A stretch of 64,000 bases of DNA. Source: Butyrivibrio sp. INlla14 (GTDB lineage: Bacteria; Bacillota; Clostridia; Lachnospirales; Lachnospiraceae). Position numbers and translations under genes: made by a program. Below the pieces are notes generated by a model. The model searched no databases and was not told the origin of the DNA. It saw nothing but the letters and a program-made list of their open reading frames with translations. Positions 1 to 6,925 of this stretch are shown one piece after another (the first letter of the stretch is position 1; each line of letters starts with the position of its first letter). The DNA is taken from contig NZ_FMVS01000008.1 in the NCBI RefSeq assembly GCF_900102515.1, forward strand, positions 1-64,000. The letters run 5' to 3'.

Positions 1-54
1 AAGATCTAAAGAATGTAATTGTTAAGGCAAATGCAGAGAGGGAGGACTGATATC

Positions 55-273
55 ATGGCAAGAACAAGTTTAGACGATAGAATCAAGAAACAGGAAGAGG
101 CAGTATTTAAGGCAAAAGACAGATATGAAGCAGAGCTTAAAGAACTGGACAAGCTCATAACAAAGCGCAGGGAACTTGAGAGCAAGGAACTGGTGAAGGC
201 TTTCGAGAAGAGTAAAAAGTCACTGAAAGAGATCATAGAATTCATGAATGGGGACGCTGATGAGGAGGATTAA
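55..273 (+). CDS. Small coiled-coil protein next to transposase (copy 1)
   Basis: A 72-residue, highly charged protein of unknown function. It opens MARTSLDDRIKKQEEAVFKA and is rich in Lys and Glu with heptad-like spacing, so residues about 5-45 probably form a coiled coil. A short helix and an acidic tail (DADEED) follow. The start at 55 is chosen because GGAGG lies 9 nt upstream; an in-frame ATG at 19 has no such site. It is clearly related to the small protein at 2143-2427 through the shared RIKKQEEAVFKAKDRY / QIKKQQDAVFKLKDRY block. It resembles the short coiled-coil proteins (DUF4315-like in shape) found near mobile elements in Firmicutes, but that link is by appearance only. Confidence 0.6.
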   Translation: MARTSLDDRIKKQEEAVFKAKDRYEAELKELDKLITKRRELESKELVKAFEKSKKSLKEIIEFMNGDADEED

Positions 274-368
274 AAATCATCAACCCTGCATTAAGAGATT
301 TTTTGAGGGGATTTACCGGAAGTGACGACGAGAGTTAAAAAGATAGGAAGTTAACAAAAAAATGCTAT

Positions 369-398
369 CCTATAGATAGTTAAATAACTATCTATAGG
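369..398 (+). promoter_or_regulatory. Palindrome overlapping the transposase ribosome binding site
   Basis: A perfect inverted repeat with 14-bp arms (369-382 and 385-398) and a 2-nt centre. Its right arm ends in TATAGG, which is the first part of the AGGAGG Shine-Dalgarno of the transposase (396-401). In RNA the hairpin would bury part of that site. Several insertion sequences are known to use such hairpins to block translation of read-through transcripts; that role here is inferred. Confidence 0.6.
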
Positions 399-405
399 AG
401 GAGCC

Positions 406-2130
406 ATGTATCAGAGATATAAAGTGAGAATTCCAGATCTGCCGACCGGGATATCAATAAAAAACATCAAGGGTTCCGATTATATATACTACGTAGTGAA
501 GAGCAAATATGACCCTTCTAAGAAGCGCACCTCTCCACAGACAAGGCCCATAGGGAAGCCTTGTGAAGATGACCCGGGGATGATGTATCCCAACGATAAC
601 TACATGAGATTTTTTGGAGATCTTGTGGAGCTGCCTGAAAGGCTCGATGATTCTTTCCGAAGCTACTGCCTGCGTGTCGGACCATTTTTTATAATACGTA
701 AGATCGTGGCAGAATATCATCTTGATGAGATCCTGGATGAGTTGATCGGCAAGGAAAGTGGCCTGTTTTTGGACCTTGCAGCCTATTCGCTGCTCACAGA
801 AAATAATGCCGGCCAGTATTATCCTGATTACGCTTATAATCATCCTCTTTTTACGGATGATATGAAAATATACAGTGACTCAAAAGTATCTTCTTTCCTT
901 GGACAGGATATGACAGATCAGAGGATAAAATTTCTGATTGAGTGGAACGGGAGGCGTAAGCATAAAGAGAAGATATACATTTCATATGACTCAACCAATA
1001 AGAACTGCCAAATCGGCGACGTAGACTTTGCAGAGTATGGACATCCCAAGGATGATCAAGGGAAGACAATCTTCAATTACTCGATAGCATATGATCACGA
1101 TAACAGAGATCCGCTTTTTTATGAGGAATACCCCGGAAGCATCAATGATGTGTCACAGCTTCAGTATATGCTGAATAAAGCTGCCGGATATGGATATAAG
1201 AACGTGGGATTTATACTGGATCGTGGATATTTCAGTGAGTCAAATCTTCGCTATATGGACAGGAACGGATTTGATTTTCTGATCATGATGAAAGGCATGA
1301 AAGACCTGGTGAGTGATCTGGTCCTGTCACATAAAGGTAGCTTTGAAGAAGAAAGAAAAAACAGCATAAGGACCTATAAGGTCAGCGGGATAACTGTAAA
1401 AGGAAAGCTGTTTGATTCAGACGAGAAGGAAAGATATTTCCATATTTACTATAGCAACAGAAAAAACATCAGCGAGAGAGAAAAGGTTGAAACAAAAATC
1501 GACCGGATGAAGAAATACCTTCACGACATCGAAGGCACTCCCGGAAGGGGCGATGGCTTTGATAAATACTTTGACCTTGTTTATTACCATGAAGGCAAAC
1601 CTGATGAAACATTTGTGTGTGCCAGGGAAAAAGAAGATGTCATTAACAGAGAAATAAAACTCTGCGGATATTTTGTGATAGTATCATCCCAAAAGATGAG
1701 CGCGGAAGAGGCTTTAAATCTGTATAAGAGCAGAGATGCCTCTGAAAAGCTCTTCAGAGGGGATAAATCATATCTAGGGAACAGAAGTGAAAGGACACAC
1801 TCGGAGGAATCTACAGAAACAAAGATATTTATCGAATTCATCGCCCTTATCATCAGAAACAGGATATATACATATCTGAAAGATAAGATGGCTGAAGACG
1901 AAAAGAAATACAATTTCATGTCAGTGCCTGCAGCTCTTAAAGAACTTGAGAAGATCGAGATGAGCAGACAGCCGGACGGAAGCTACAGACTTAACTTTGC
2001 GGTCACAAAGACTCAAAAGCTGATACTTGGGGCTTTCGGAATGGATGAACAGAACATAAAGAAACAGGCAATGGTTCTTGGGAATAAGCTCAAGGAACTT
2101 TCAGAGAAAGAGATCCAGGGGATAGCTTAA
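406..2130 (+). CDS. DDE transposase, IS1634/IS4-like
   Basis: A 574-residue transposase that would catalyse cut-and-paste DNA transposition. The RNase-H-like core is visible: first Asp in YISYDSTNKN, second Asp in FILDRGYFSE, and the late YKSRDASEKLFRGDKS stretch, which fits the Y-R-E-K signature holding the catalytic Glu in IS4-superfamily enzymes. The length suits the IS1634 branch (about 500-600 residues). Translation starts at ATG 406 behind AGGAGG, inside the right arm of a 14-bp palindrome. The gene appears intact. Twelve nucleotides after its stop comes a small coiled-coil gene, and a paralogue of that gene precedes the transposase. The exact IS family is less certain than the transposase call. 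Confidence 0.85.
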   Translation: MYQRYKVRIPDLPTGISIKNIKGSDYIYYVVKSKYDPSKKRTSPQTRPIGKPCEDDPGMMYPNDNYMRFFGDLVELPERLDDSFRSYCLRVGPFFIIRKIVAEYHLDEILDELIGKESGLFLDLAAYSLLTENNAGQYYPDYAYNHPLFTDDMKIYSDSKVSSFLGQDMTDQRIKFLIEWNGRRKHKEKIYISYDSTNKNCQIGDVDFAEYGHPKDDQGKTIFNYSIAYDHDNRDPLFYEEYPGSINDVSQLQYMLNKAAGYGYKNVGFILDRGYFSESNLRYMDRNGFDFLIMMKGMKDLVSDLVLSHKGSFEEERKNSIRTYKVSGITVKGKLFDSDEKERYFHIYYSNRKNISEREKVETKIDRMKKYLHDIEGTPGRGDGFDKYFDLVYYHEGKPDETFVCAREKEDVINREIKLCGYFVIVSSQKMSAEEALNLYKSRDASEKLFRGDKSYLGNRSERTHSEESTETKIFIEFIALIIRNRIYTYLKDKMAEDEKKYNFMSVPAALKELEKIEMSRQPDGSYRLNFAVTKTQKLILGAFGMDEQNIKKQAMVLGNKLKELSEKEIQGIA

Positions 2131-2142
2131 GGAGGGACTGGC

Positions 2143-2427
2143 ATGGCAGGAAGAAAAAGCAACATAGAAGATCAGATAAAGAAACAGCAGGATGCAGTGT
2201 TCAAGCTTAAAGACAGGTATGAAAATGAAGTGGAGAAACTGAACAGCCTGATAAAAAAACAGAAAGACGAGAACCGCAAAAAGATACTCAAAGCGTTTGA
2301 TAAAAGCGGGAAGACAGTTGAAGAGGTGCTTGCATTCCTTGGCTACGATGAAGAAAGTGACAGCGTACCAGTGAAAAGAACGAGAAGACGCAGGATTAAA
2401 AAAGATCAAGACCAAGATGAAGAGTGA
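2143..2427 (+). CDS. Small coiled-coil protein next to transposase (copy 2)
   Basis: A 94-residue protein of unknown function, with GGAGGG 6 nt before its ATG and only 12 nt after the transposase stop, so probably translated from the same transcript. Residues about 5-60 look coiled-coil (alternating Lys/Glu with hydrophobic positions). A short FLGYDEESDS segment follows, then a basic stretch (KRTRRRRIKK) and an acidic end. The basic run could contact nucleic acid. It is a paralogue of the 72-residue protein at 55-273 but carries an extra C-terminal tail. A role as a transposition accessory factor is a guess from position. Confidence 0.6.
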   Translation: MAGRKSNIEDQIKKQQDAVFKLKDRYENEVEKLNSLIKKQKDENRKKILKAFDKSGKTVEEVLAFLGYDEESDSVPVKRTRRRRIKKDQDQDEE

Positions 2428-2461
2428 AAACGCGGATTTCTGGCAAAATGAGATTCGATAG

Positions 2462-3397
2462 TTAAAAAAAGAGGAAATTCACATTCTTCCAGGTTTCATA
2501 TTCAGCAAAAAGCTGTGAGAGGAAGTCAGAATCATCGATTGCGGTTAATACATCTGAGGCTCGGCCATTAGACTTCAGCCAGGAGAATAACTCAGTTGTA
2601 TCATTGATTCCTTCTTTTTTACCTTCCTTTATGCCTTCAAGTCTGTTTACTTCTGCAATATCCTTCATATGTTCGGCTTGGTCATATTCAAATAAACTAT
2701 ACATGATAATGGTCTTCCTTTCCTTTATCAAGAAGTCACGCAGAATGTCGTGCTCAATGCAATAATCAATAGCCTTTGGAATAGCCTTGTACATAGGCAT
2801 ACTGTTTGCGTATTCGCGGACTTTTGCAACAAAAAGTGAGTATTCTTCAAGCTTCTTGCAGCTTTTCATCAGATCGGGGTTCATTCCTTTGTTGATATTA
2901 TACACCTTTACGATGAGTTCTAGGTCTGGATTTTCAGATTTATTCATGTACAAATCTGATAACTTGTAAGTCATTTTCTCTGGCATTTCTTCTTTGCCAT
3001 TGTAAAACATAATGAAATGCGGCTCGCAGATGTCAATTTTTGTGCTTCTGTATAATAAATTTTGGTCAATGAGCTGCGAGTATAAGGTGCTCACATAGAA
3101 TAGGCATCGTAGAGGCATATTGGGGCACTTAGTGGACTGGTGCTCGTAGATATTCAGATGTGTATCTATGATGAAGGACAGGTCGTTCTTTATACCCATA
3201 AATATCGCATTTTCCAAAGTGGTGATGATAAGGTCATCAGGATTAACATAATTAGAGTGGTTAATTGCATTGTACAAGTCTAGTAGAGCTTTTTTGTCAT
3301 CTTTGAAGAGCAGTCTGAAGATTGTGTCCTTGTACATCCGGTTAATCCATGGCCGCCAAAGTGCCCTAAAAAAGTTTTTGTTTTTACTGATTATCAA
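2462..3397 (-). CDS. Rpn-family PD-(D/E)XK nuclease/putative transposase
   Basis: A 311-residue protein of the Rpn (recombination-promoting nuclease, PDDEXK_2) family. These are DNA nucleases once annotated as transposases; some act in phage defence. The nuclease core is seen as NDLSFIIDTHLNIYEHQS, with the catalytic Asp and the E-x-Q pattern. A C-terminal block, TTELFSWLKSNGRASDVLTA, is nearly identical to the one in the broken relative at 3923-4517. A TTG start at 3397 is chosen because AAAGGA lies about 9 nt upstream; a later ATG at 3337 lacks a good site. The last residues (NVNFLFF) look like a truncated tail, because the relative at 3659-3862 preserves a longer C-terminal extension. Whether this copy is active is unknown. 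Confidence 0.75.
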   Translation of the reverse strand: MIISKNKNFFRALWRPWINRMYKDTIFRLLFKDDKKALLDLYNAINHSNYVNPDDLIITTLENAIFMGIKNDLSFIIDTHLNIYEHQSTKCPNMPLRCLFYVSTLYSQLIDQNLLYRSTKIDICEPHFIMFYNGKEEMPEKMTYKLSDLYMNKSENPDLELIVKVYNINKGMNPDLMKSCKKLEEYSLFVAKVREYANSMPMYKAIPKAIDYCIEHDILRDFLIKERKTIIMYSLFEYDQAEHMKDIAEVNRLEGIKEGKKEGINDTTELFSWLKSNGRASDVLTAIDDSDFLSQLFAEYETWKNVNFLFF

Positions 3398-3482
3398 ATT
3401 GTTTAATTCCTTTCTGTCTTTTTCTACACTGCTTGCAAGCTGCTGTAGGAAAGTACTGGCAAATTGCCAGATGTGATGGCCC

Positions 3483-3575
3483 GAGTGTCAACAGATTTGT
3501 TGACTGAAAACTTGAGCCGGAATCTATGCTAGCACAAAATTCTTAAGATTTACCATCGAAATTTTTTAAGATTTT
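3483..3575 (-). repeat. Dispersed leader-type repeat, copy A
   Basis: This stretch upstream of the Rpn gene matches 6757-6850 over its whole length with scattered substitutions. Shared blocks include CTGAAAACTTGA, AATTCTTAAG and ACCATCGAAA. It contains the stem GTCAACA/TGTTGAC around a GATT loop (3487-3504). Copy B has a changed but still paired version of this stem. Function is unknown. Confidence 0.6.
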
Positions 3576-3619
3576 CTTAATGTTGATTTTGGGCTAGTGA
3601 ATAGAGGGTATGTAAAAAG

Positions 3620-3645
3620 AATCCCTGCTCGAAAGAGCAGGGATT
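3620..3645 (-). terminator. Terminator hairpin of minus-strand Rpn tail gene
   Basis: An 11-bp perfect stem, AATCCCTGCTC paired with GAGCAGGGATT around GAAA. On the minus strand it is followed by TCTTTTTAC. It lies just past the stop at 3659. The same stem recurs at 5236-5261, and half of it at 6738-6751. Confidence 0.75.
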
Positions 3646-3658
3646 ACTATATAGGGCC

Positions 3659-3862
3659 TTATGGCTTAATACCATTATTCTCTAGAAGTTTACGGAGGCG
3701 GGCATTTTCATCAGAAAGCTCTTTTATCGTTGCCTCTCTTTTTGCCTGATAGCGGAGAAAATCATCACGTTCTCTGGCAACTTTGCGGATGTTCTCATCA
3801 GTGTTAGAGAGATATAGTGATTCAACAGCAGAAGACATACATTCATTATTCTGTGCAACCAT
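3659..3862 (-). CDS. Short protein equal to an Rpn C-terminal tail
   Basis: A 67-residue protein (MVAQNNECMSSAVESLYLSN at the start) ending in a leucine-rich coiled coil. It matches the C-terminal extension typical of Lachnospiraceae Rpn-type proteins. ATG 3862 has GGGAGG 8 nt upstream, so it could be translated by itself. The frame is open further upstream to a TGA at 3923 and reads LLADKSVNRLFKSKTWEELK. That TGA is the stop of the Rpn fragment at 3923-4517, in the same frame. It is therefore either the detached end of a broken Rpn gene or a separately made C-terminal protein. Internally started Rpn tails are reported as antitoxins of full-length Rpn, which makes the second option worth testing. 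Confidence 0.5.
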   Translation of the reverse strand: MVAQNNECMSSAVESLYLSNTDENIRKVARERDDFLRYQAKREATIKELSDENARLRKLLENNGIKP

Positions 3863-3922
3863 TTTAAGTTCCTCCCAGGTTTTGGATTTGAAGAGGCGAT
3901 TTACGCTTTTGTCTGCAAGAAG

Positions 3923-4517
3923 TCATTGTTTGTTATGTTCTTTCTTCCAGGTTTCGTATTCAGCAAAAAGTTGTGCAAGGTAGCCAGAATCATCTATAGC
4001 GGTTAATACATCGGATGCTCGACCGTTTGATTTTAGCCAGGAGAATAATTCGGTTGTATCCTTGACTCCATTATTATGACCAGTATTCACGCCGTTATTA
4101 AAGCCATTATTATAGCTTTCATCCTGAACTATCTGCATATGACGTTCATAAGAGTATTCCAATACACCCACAGTTATGATTTCCTCTCTGTACTCTTCAA
4201 AGAAAGATTTAAGGATATTTTCCTGATTACATTCATCAATGGCAAGCGTAACAGCTTGCTTTATGAGATTATTCATCACGTCTCTTTTGTCTGCTAAAAG
4301 TTTGAGTGGAGTAGAGTGCGACAAGTCGTACTCATCTTCCACTAACTGCTTATATTTTCGCACTTTTGAGACAAAAATGGAATAGCCCTTAAGAGTTTTA
4401 CAAGCCTCCATGAGCCCGGCGTTGTGACCGTTGTTAACATTAAGTGCAGTAACTACTAGTTCCACAGATGGGTTATCATCTTTTGCGGATGAAACGCTGA
4501 AAATCTTCCTTCCGACC
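3923..4517 (-). pseudogene. Rpn-family gene, 5' end missing
   Basis: About 195 codons match the middle and end of Rpn-type proteins: GRKIFSVSSAKDD, then a conserved helical section (LMEACKTLKGYSIFVSKVRKY) and the C-terminal block TTELFSWLKSNGRASDVLTA shared with the intact gene at 2462-3397. The nuclease motif region is absent. Homology stops at about 4515, exactly where plus-strand VanZ-like coding begins, so the 5' part was lost by recombination. The open frame runs on to 4615, but that part only mirrors the VanZ fragment. The repeated NNGxNxGxNNG residues before the conserved block are notable. It ends at TGA 3923 with the frame open beyond. Confidence 0.65.
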
Positions 4518-4715
4518 AGAGAGTTTGAAGTGAGAGACATCATATTTGATGCTATTGGATTTCTTGTAGGAATTGGATTGGTTGTACTGTGCAGATGGCT
4601 AGGGAGTAAACACAAAAGCAGGGGGTGCCGAGGCCATTTTCAGAAATTGACACGCGAGATACATAATGCTAAAATGCAACTAGAAAATAGTTGCAAAGGA
4701 TTTGATTATGCCTAA
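4515..4715 (+). pseudogene. VanZ-family C-terminal fragment
   Basis: The plus-strand frame from about 4515 reads TREFEVRDIIFDAIGFLVGI followed by GLVVLCRWLGSKHKS. This matches the end of VanZ-like membrane proteins, where a GR-x-F-x-x-x-DI-x-x-N-x-x-G-x-x-x-G motif precedes the last membrane helix. Nothing of the N-terminal half remains, since the sequence to the left is Rpn coding on the other strand. After about 4622 the frame is not VanZ-like and runs to a stop at 4715. It is a recombination remnant with no start of its own. Confidence 0.5.
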
Positions 4716-4866
4716 AAAGGAAGAACTACTCAGGAAACTGCTTAGTAAGTCATCTCCTACGAATTTTACAACACGTGAGTTTGATGGTCCACATCCTGGT
4801 GATGAGTTATACCGTTATCAGATCAAGATGATCATCAAGTTTTTAGGAGAGGTAGGTGAGATATAA
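4708..4866 (+). pseudogene. hicA: HicA toxin with internal in-frame deletion
   Basis: A 52-residue frame. Its first 23 residues (MPKKEELLRKLLSKSSPTNF and TTRE) are a HicA-type N-terminus. Its last 28 (FDGPHPGDELYRYQIKMIIK onward) are a HicA C-terminus. From memory of the family, HicA relatives with these ends are some 25-35 residues longer, and the missing part holds the double-stranded-RNA-binding-like strands and the catalytic His. The reading frame is kept, AAAGGA precedes the ATG, and the TAA overlaps the hicB ATG by one base (TAATG). It is probably an inactive toxin that still couples translation to hicB. Confidence 0.6.
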
Positions 4867-5213
4867 TGATCAGTTCTTTAATGGAATATGAAGGTTACCA
4901 CGCAAAGATTGAATTTGATCAGGAGGATCAGATATTTGTTGGCCATGTTCTTGGATTAAATGATTCAATAAACTTTCATGGTCAATCTGTACAGGAACTG
5001 ACAGTGGAGTTCCATAATTCTGTGAAAAAATATATTGACTATTGTGTTCAGATTGGAAAAGAGCCAGAAAGAGAGTTCAAAGGTTCATTTAATGTCAGGA
5101 TTAAACCTGAACAGCATAAAAAAGTAGCCCTCTATGCTGCAAATGAGGGCATAACAATTAATCAGTTTGTGTCTAGAGCTATTGATGACGAACTGGCTAT
5201 GCTGGAAGGATAA
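4866..5213 (+). CDS. hicB: HicB family antitoxin
   Basis: A 115-residue antitoxin expected to bind HicA and autoregulate. The N-terminal partial RNase-H-like domain is seen in YEGYHAKIEFDQEDQIFVGH and the following VLGLNDSINFHG. The C-terminal ribbon-helix-helix-like part is seen in FNVRIKPEQHKKVALYAANE and GITINQFVSRAIDDEL. The ATG at 4866 overlaps the hicA stop. The length is normal for the family. Since the paired hicA appears deleted in its catalytic core, this gene may now be an orphan antitoxin. A stem-loop terminator follows at 5236. Confidence 0.85.
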   Translation: MISSLMEYEGYHAKIEFDQEDQIFVGHVLGLNDSINFHGQSVQELTVEFHNSVKKYIDYCVQIGKEPEREFKGSFNVRIKPEQHKKVALYAANEGITINQFVSRAIDDELAMLEG

Positions 5214-5235
5214 CTAGGCTTTGAGATGAAAAAAG

Positions 5236-5261
5236 AATCCCTGCTCAAAAGAGCAGGGATT
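5236..5261 (+). terminator. Terminator after hicB
   Basis: An AATCCCTGCTC / GAGCAGGGATT stem around AAAA, followed by TGTTGT, 22 nt past the hicB stop. It is nearly identical to the hairpin at 3620-3645. Confidence 0.7.
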
Positions 5262-5277
5262 TGTTGTACACTAATCC

Positions 5278-5329
5278 AACCACATATTTTGCGGTAAAAC
5301 GTCATTGAAATACCGCAAAATATGTGGTT
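5278..5329 (+). promoter_or_regulatory. 19-bp inverted repeat before HTH/HipA module
   Basis: Perfect 19-bp arms, AACCACATATTTTGCGGTA at 5278-5296 and its complement at 5311-5329, with a 14-nt spacer. It ends 22 bp before the start of the helix-turn-helix gene. It is probably the autoregulatory operator of that protein, as in hipBA and similar modules; an RNA hairpin is also possible. Confidence 0.65.
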
Positions 5330-5351
5330 AAATTATGGTGAGGTGATTTGT

Positions 5352-5897
5352 ATGGGTAATAGATATGCTATAGCAAGTGAAATAACAGGGGCTGATATCA
5401 AGAGAGTAAGAAATCTTCTTGGGATGACGCAGCGCGAGTTTGCTGTATTTGCAAACTGTGCGGTTCGAACAGTGGAGAATTGGGAGACAAAAGATGGGGC
5501 AATAACTGGGCCTATAGTTACTCTTGTAGACATTCTTATGCGAAAGCCAGAACTTGCCAGAAAGCTGGAAATACCAGATAACAAGTTAAAGCTTCGTTTA
5601 GTATATAGATATGAGAATACAATCTGCACTGTCATTGACGTTGATGAAAGCCAAAGAGAAGTGGAAATACACAACTATGTAGACAAGCCCATGTTTAGGG
5701 CTTTTGGTGTTAATACAGAGCCTACATTTGAAGACTACGAGGAGTTTATAGAATCACGTTGCTTTCCAAGGCAGAGGGATAAGATGAAACTTGAGTTAAA
5801 GCGTCTTGGAATACCCTTTTATGATCCTATATTGATTATCGAAAAGACTAAGGGGCGTATGGCTGAGGATAATTTTTGGATAGAAATTGAGAGGTGA
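5352..5897 (+). CDS. HTH regulator/antitoxin with HipA-N-like extension
   Basis: A 181-residue protein. Residues about 10-65 are an XRE-like helix-turn-helix (GADIKRVRNLLGMTQREFAV, then CAVRTVENWETKDG). The rest (LRLVYRYENTICTVIDVDES and on to FYDPILIIEKTKGRMAEDNF) resembles the small beta-rich N-terminal module that precedes the kinase in Firmicute HipA-like proteins. ATG 5352 is chosen because GGTGAGGTG lies just upstream; an ATG at 5322 sits inside the inverted repeat. The gene ends 4 nt before the proposed start of the HipA-like kinase. It probably acts as antitoxin and repressor of the module, binding the 19-bp inverted repeat. Confidence 0.7.
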   Translation: MGNRYAIASEITGADIKRVRNLLGMTQREFAVFANCAVRTVENWETKDGAITGPIVTLVDILMRKPELARKLEIPDNKLKLRLVYRYENTICTVIDVDESQREVEIHNYVDKPMFRAFGVNTEPTFEDYEEFIESRCFPRQRDKMKLELKRLGIPFYDPILIIEKTKGRMAEDNFWIEIER

Positions 5898-5901
5898 GAA
5901 A

Positions 5902-6711
5902 TTGGTAGAGCTATTGGAAAATGAATTGAATATGCCTGACAGACAATCATCAAAAGGGAATCAGCTCAAGTTCAGCAGAGATAATATATGGTATAAGGCA
6001 GATTATCTTGGATATGAAGGGCTTGTTGAGTATACTGTTTCCAAATTGCTTGGATTATCTGACCTTGCCAGGAATGAGTACGTTGATTATGAACTAGATG
6101 AGATAGTATATAATGGTCAGAAATTCAATGCTTGTAAAAGTGCCGATTTTACTGATGGGTGGCAGCTTATTACTTTGGAAAGGCTTTTTAAGCAGCAGTT
6201 TGGCAGAGGGCTTAATAATATTATTTACTCTATAGATGATCATGAACAAAGGTTGGATGCAATTGTTTCGGAAGTAGAGAGGACAACCGGGATAGCTGAC
6301 TTTGGAATTTATATGTGCAAGGTATTGGCTGTTGATGCTCTTTTTTTAAATGAAGACCGTCATACGCATAATCTTGCTGTGTTGATGGATGGAAAAGGAA
6401 ATTATAAGCTGGCTCCAATTTTTGATAATGGAGCAGGATTGTTGTCTGATACTATGATGGAATATCCTTTGAATCAGGATGTTATTGAACTAATAGACAG
6501 GGTTAAGCCCAAGACGTTTTGTGATGATTTTACAGAGCAGCTTAATATTGCTGAGAGTAAATACGGACAGCAAATAAAATTTGATTTCAATTACTCACAA
6601 GTTTCAGAAATAGTAATGGGAGCTGAGCAATATGATGAAGGAATAAGGAAAAGAGTCATAGATATAATAATGCAAATGCGTAGGAAATATCAGTATCTTT
6701 TTATATCGTAG
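5902..6711 (+). CDS. HipA-like kinase domain protein (toxin candidate)
   Basis: A 269-residue protein with the HipA/CtkA-type kinase fold. The catalytic segment reads DALFLNEDRHTHNLAVL (N-x-DRH-x-x-N) and the metal-binding segment reads FDNGAG. HipA kinases phosphorylate proteins such as GltX and cause growth arrest; the target here is unknown. It lacks the usual N-terminal HipA module, which seems to be fused to the upstream HTH protein, so this looks like a split HipA. The start is unclear. TTG 5902 has AGAGGTGAG in front and is preferred; TTG 5887 is in frame and would overlap the upstream gene by 11 nt. Confidence 0.7.
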   Translation: MVELLENELNMPDRQSSKGNQLKFSRDNIWYKADYLGYEGLVEYTVSKLLGLSDLARNEYVDYELDEIVYNGQKFNACKSADFTDGWQLITLERLFKQQFGRGLNNIIYSIDDHEQRLDAIVSEVERTTGIADFGIYMCKVLAVDALFLNEDRHTHNLAVLMDGKGNYKLAPIFDNGAGLLSDTMMEYPLNQDVIELIDRVKPKTFCDDFTEQLNIAESKYGQQIKFDFNYSQVSEIVMGAEQYDEGIRKRVIDIIMQMRRKYQYLFIS

Positions 6712-6737
6712 TTTCTTTGTCGACATAAATTAAAATT

Positions 6738-6850
6738 ATCCCTGCTCGAAAGAACTTAAGTGCCAAAAGATTTATTGGCTGAAAACTTGAACCGAGAAAT
6801 ATGTTATCATATAATTCTTAAGAAATACCATCGAAATATCTTAAGATTTT
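6738..6850 (+). repeat. Half terminator hairpin fused to leader repeat, copy B
   Basis: The segment starts with ATCCCTGCTCGAAAG, the left arm and loop of the terminator stem at 3620 and 5236, then jumps at about 6752 into a copy of the 3483-3575 repeat. Its stem reads GCCAA/TTGGC where copy A has GTCAA/TTGAC, a paired change. The join suggests recombination between repeats. Confidence 0.55.
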
Positions 6851-6925
6851 ATGTAGATGATAGAATTGCGAAAATGATGTAAGTCATGGAGTAATTTCAT
6901 TTATAACAAATATAAAAAAATGCGT

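Larger units (their letters stand above)
55..2427 (+). mobile_element. Probable insertion sequence with two small accessory genes
   Basis: A DDE transposase gene lies between two small genes that encode related coiled-coil proteins. All three are co-directional and each has a strong Shine-Dalgarno sequence. The last two are only 12 nt apart. This suggests that the small genes travel with the transposase. I could not find terminal inverted repeats or a target-site duplication, and the left end may lie outside the window, so the limits given are just the gene limits. A tandem or nested insertion is an alternative explanation for the two small-gene copies. Confidence 0.45.

Noticed and set aside
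274..340. Frameshifted tail after the first small protein (reading ...LRDFLRGFTGSDDES)
   Set aside because: It is open in another frame for about 20 codons, but there is no start or slippery site to support a product; at most a degraded C-terminus.
4518..4615. N-terminal part of the minus-strand Rpn frame
   Set aside because: It is the antisense of a VanZ-like segment and unlike any Rpn N-terminus.
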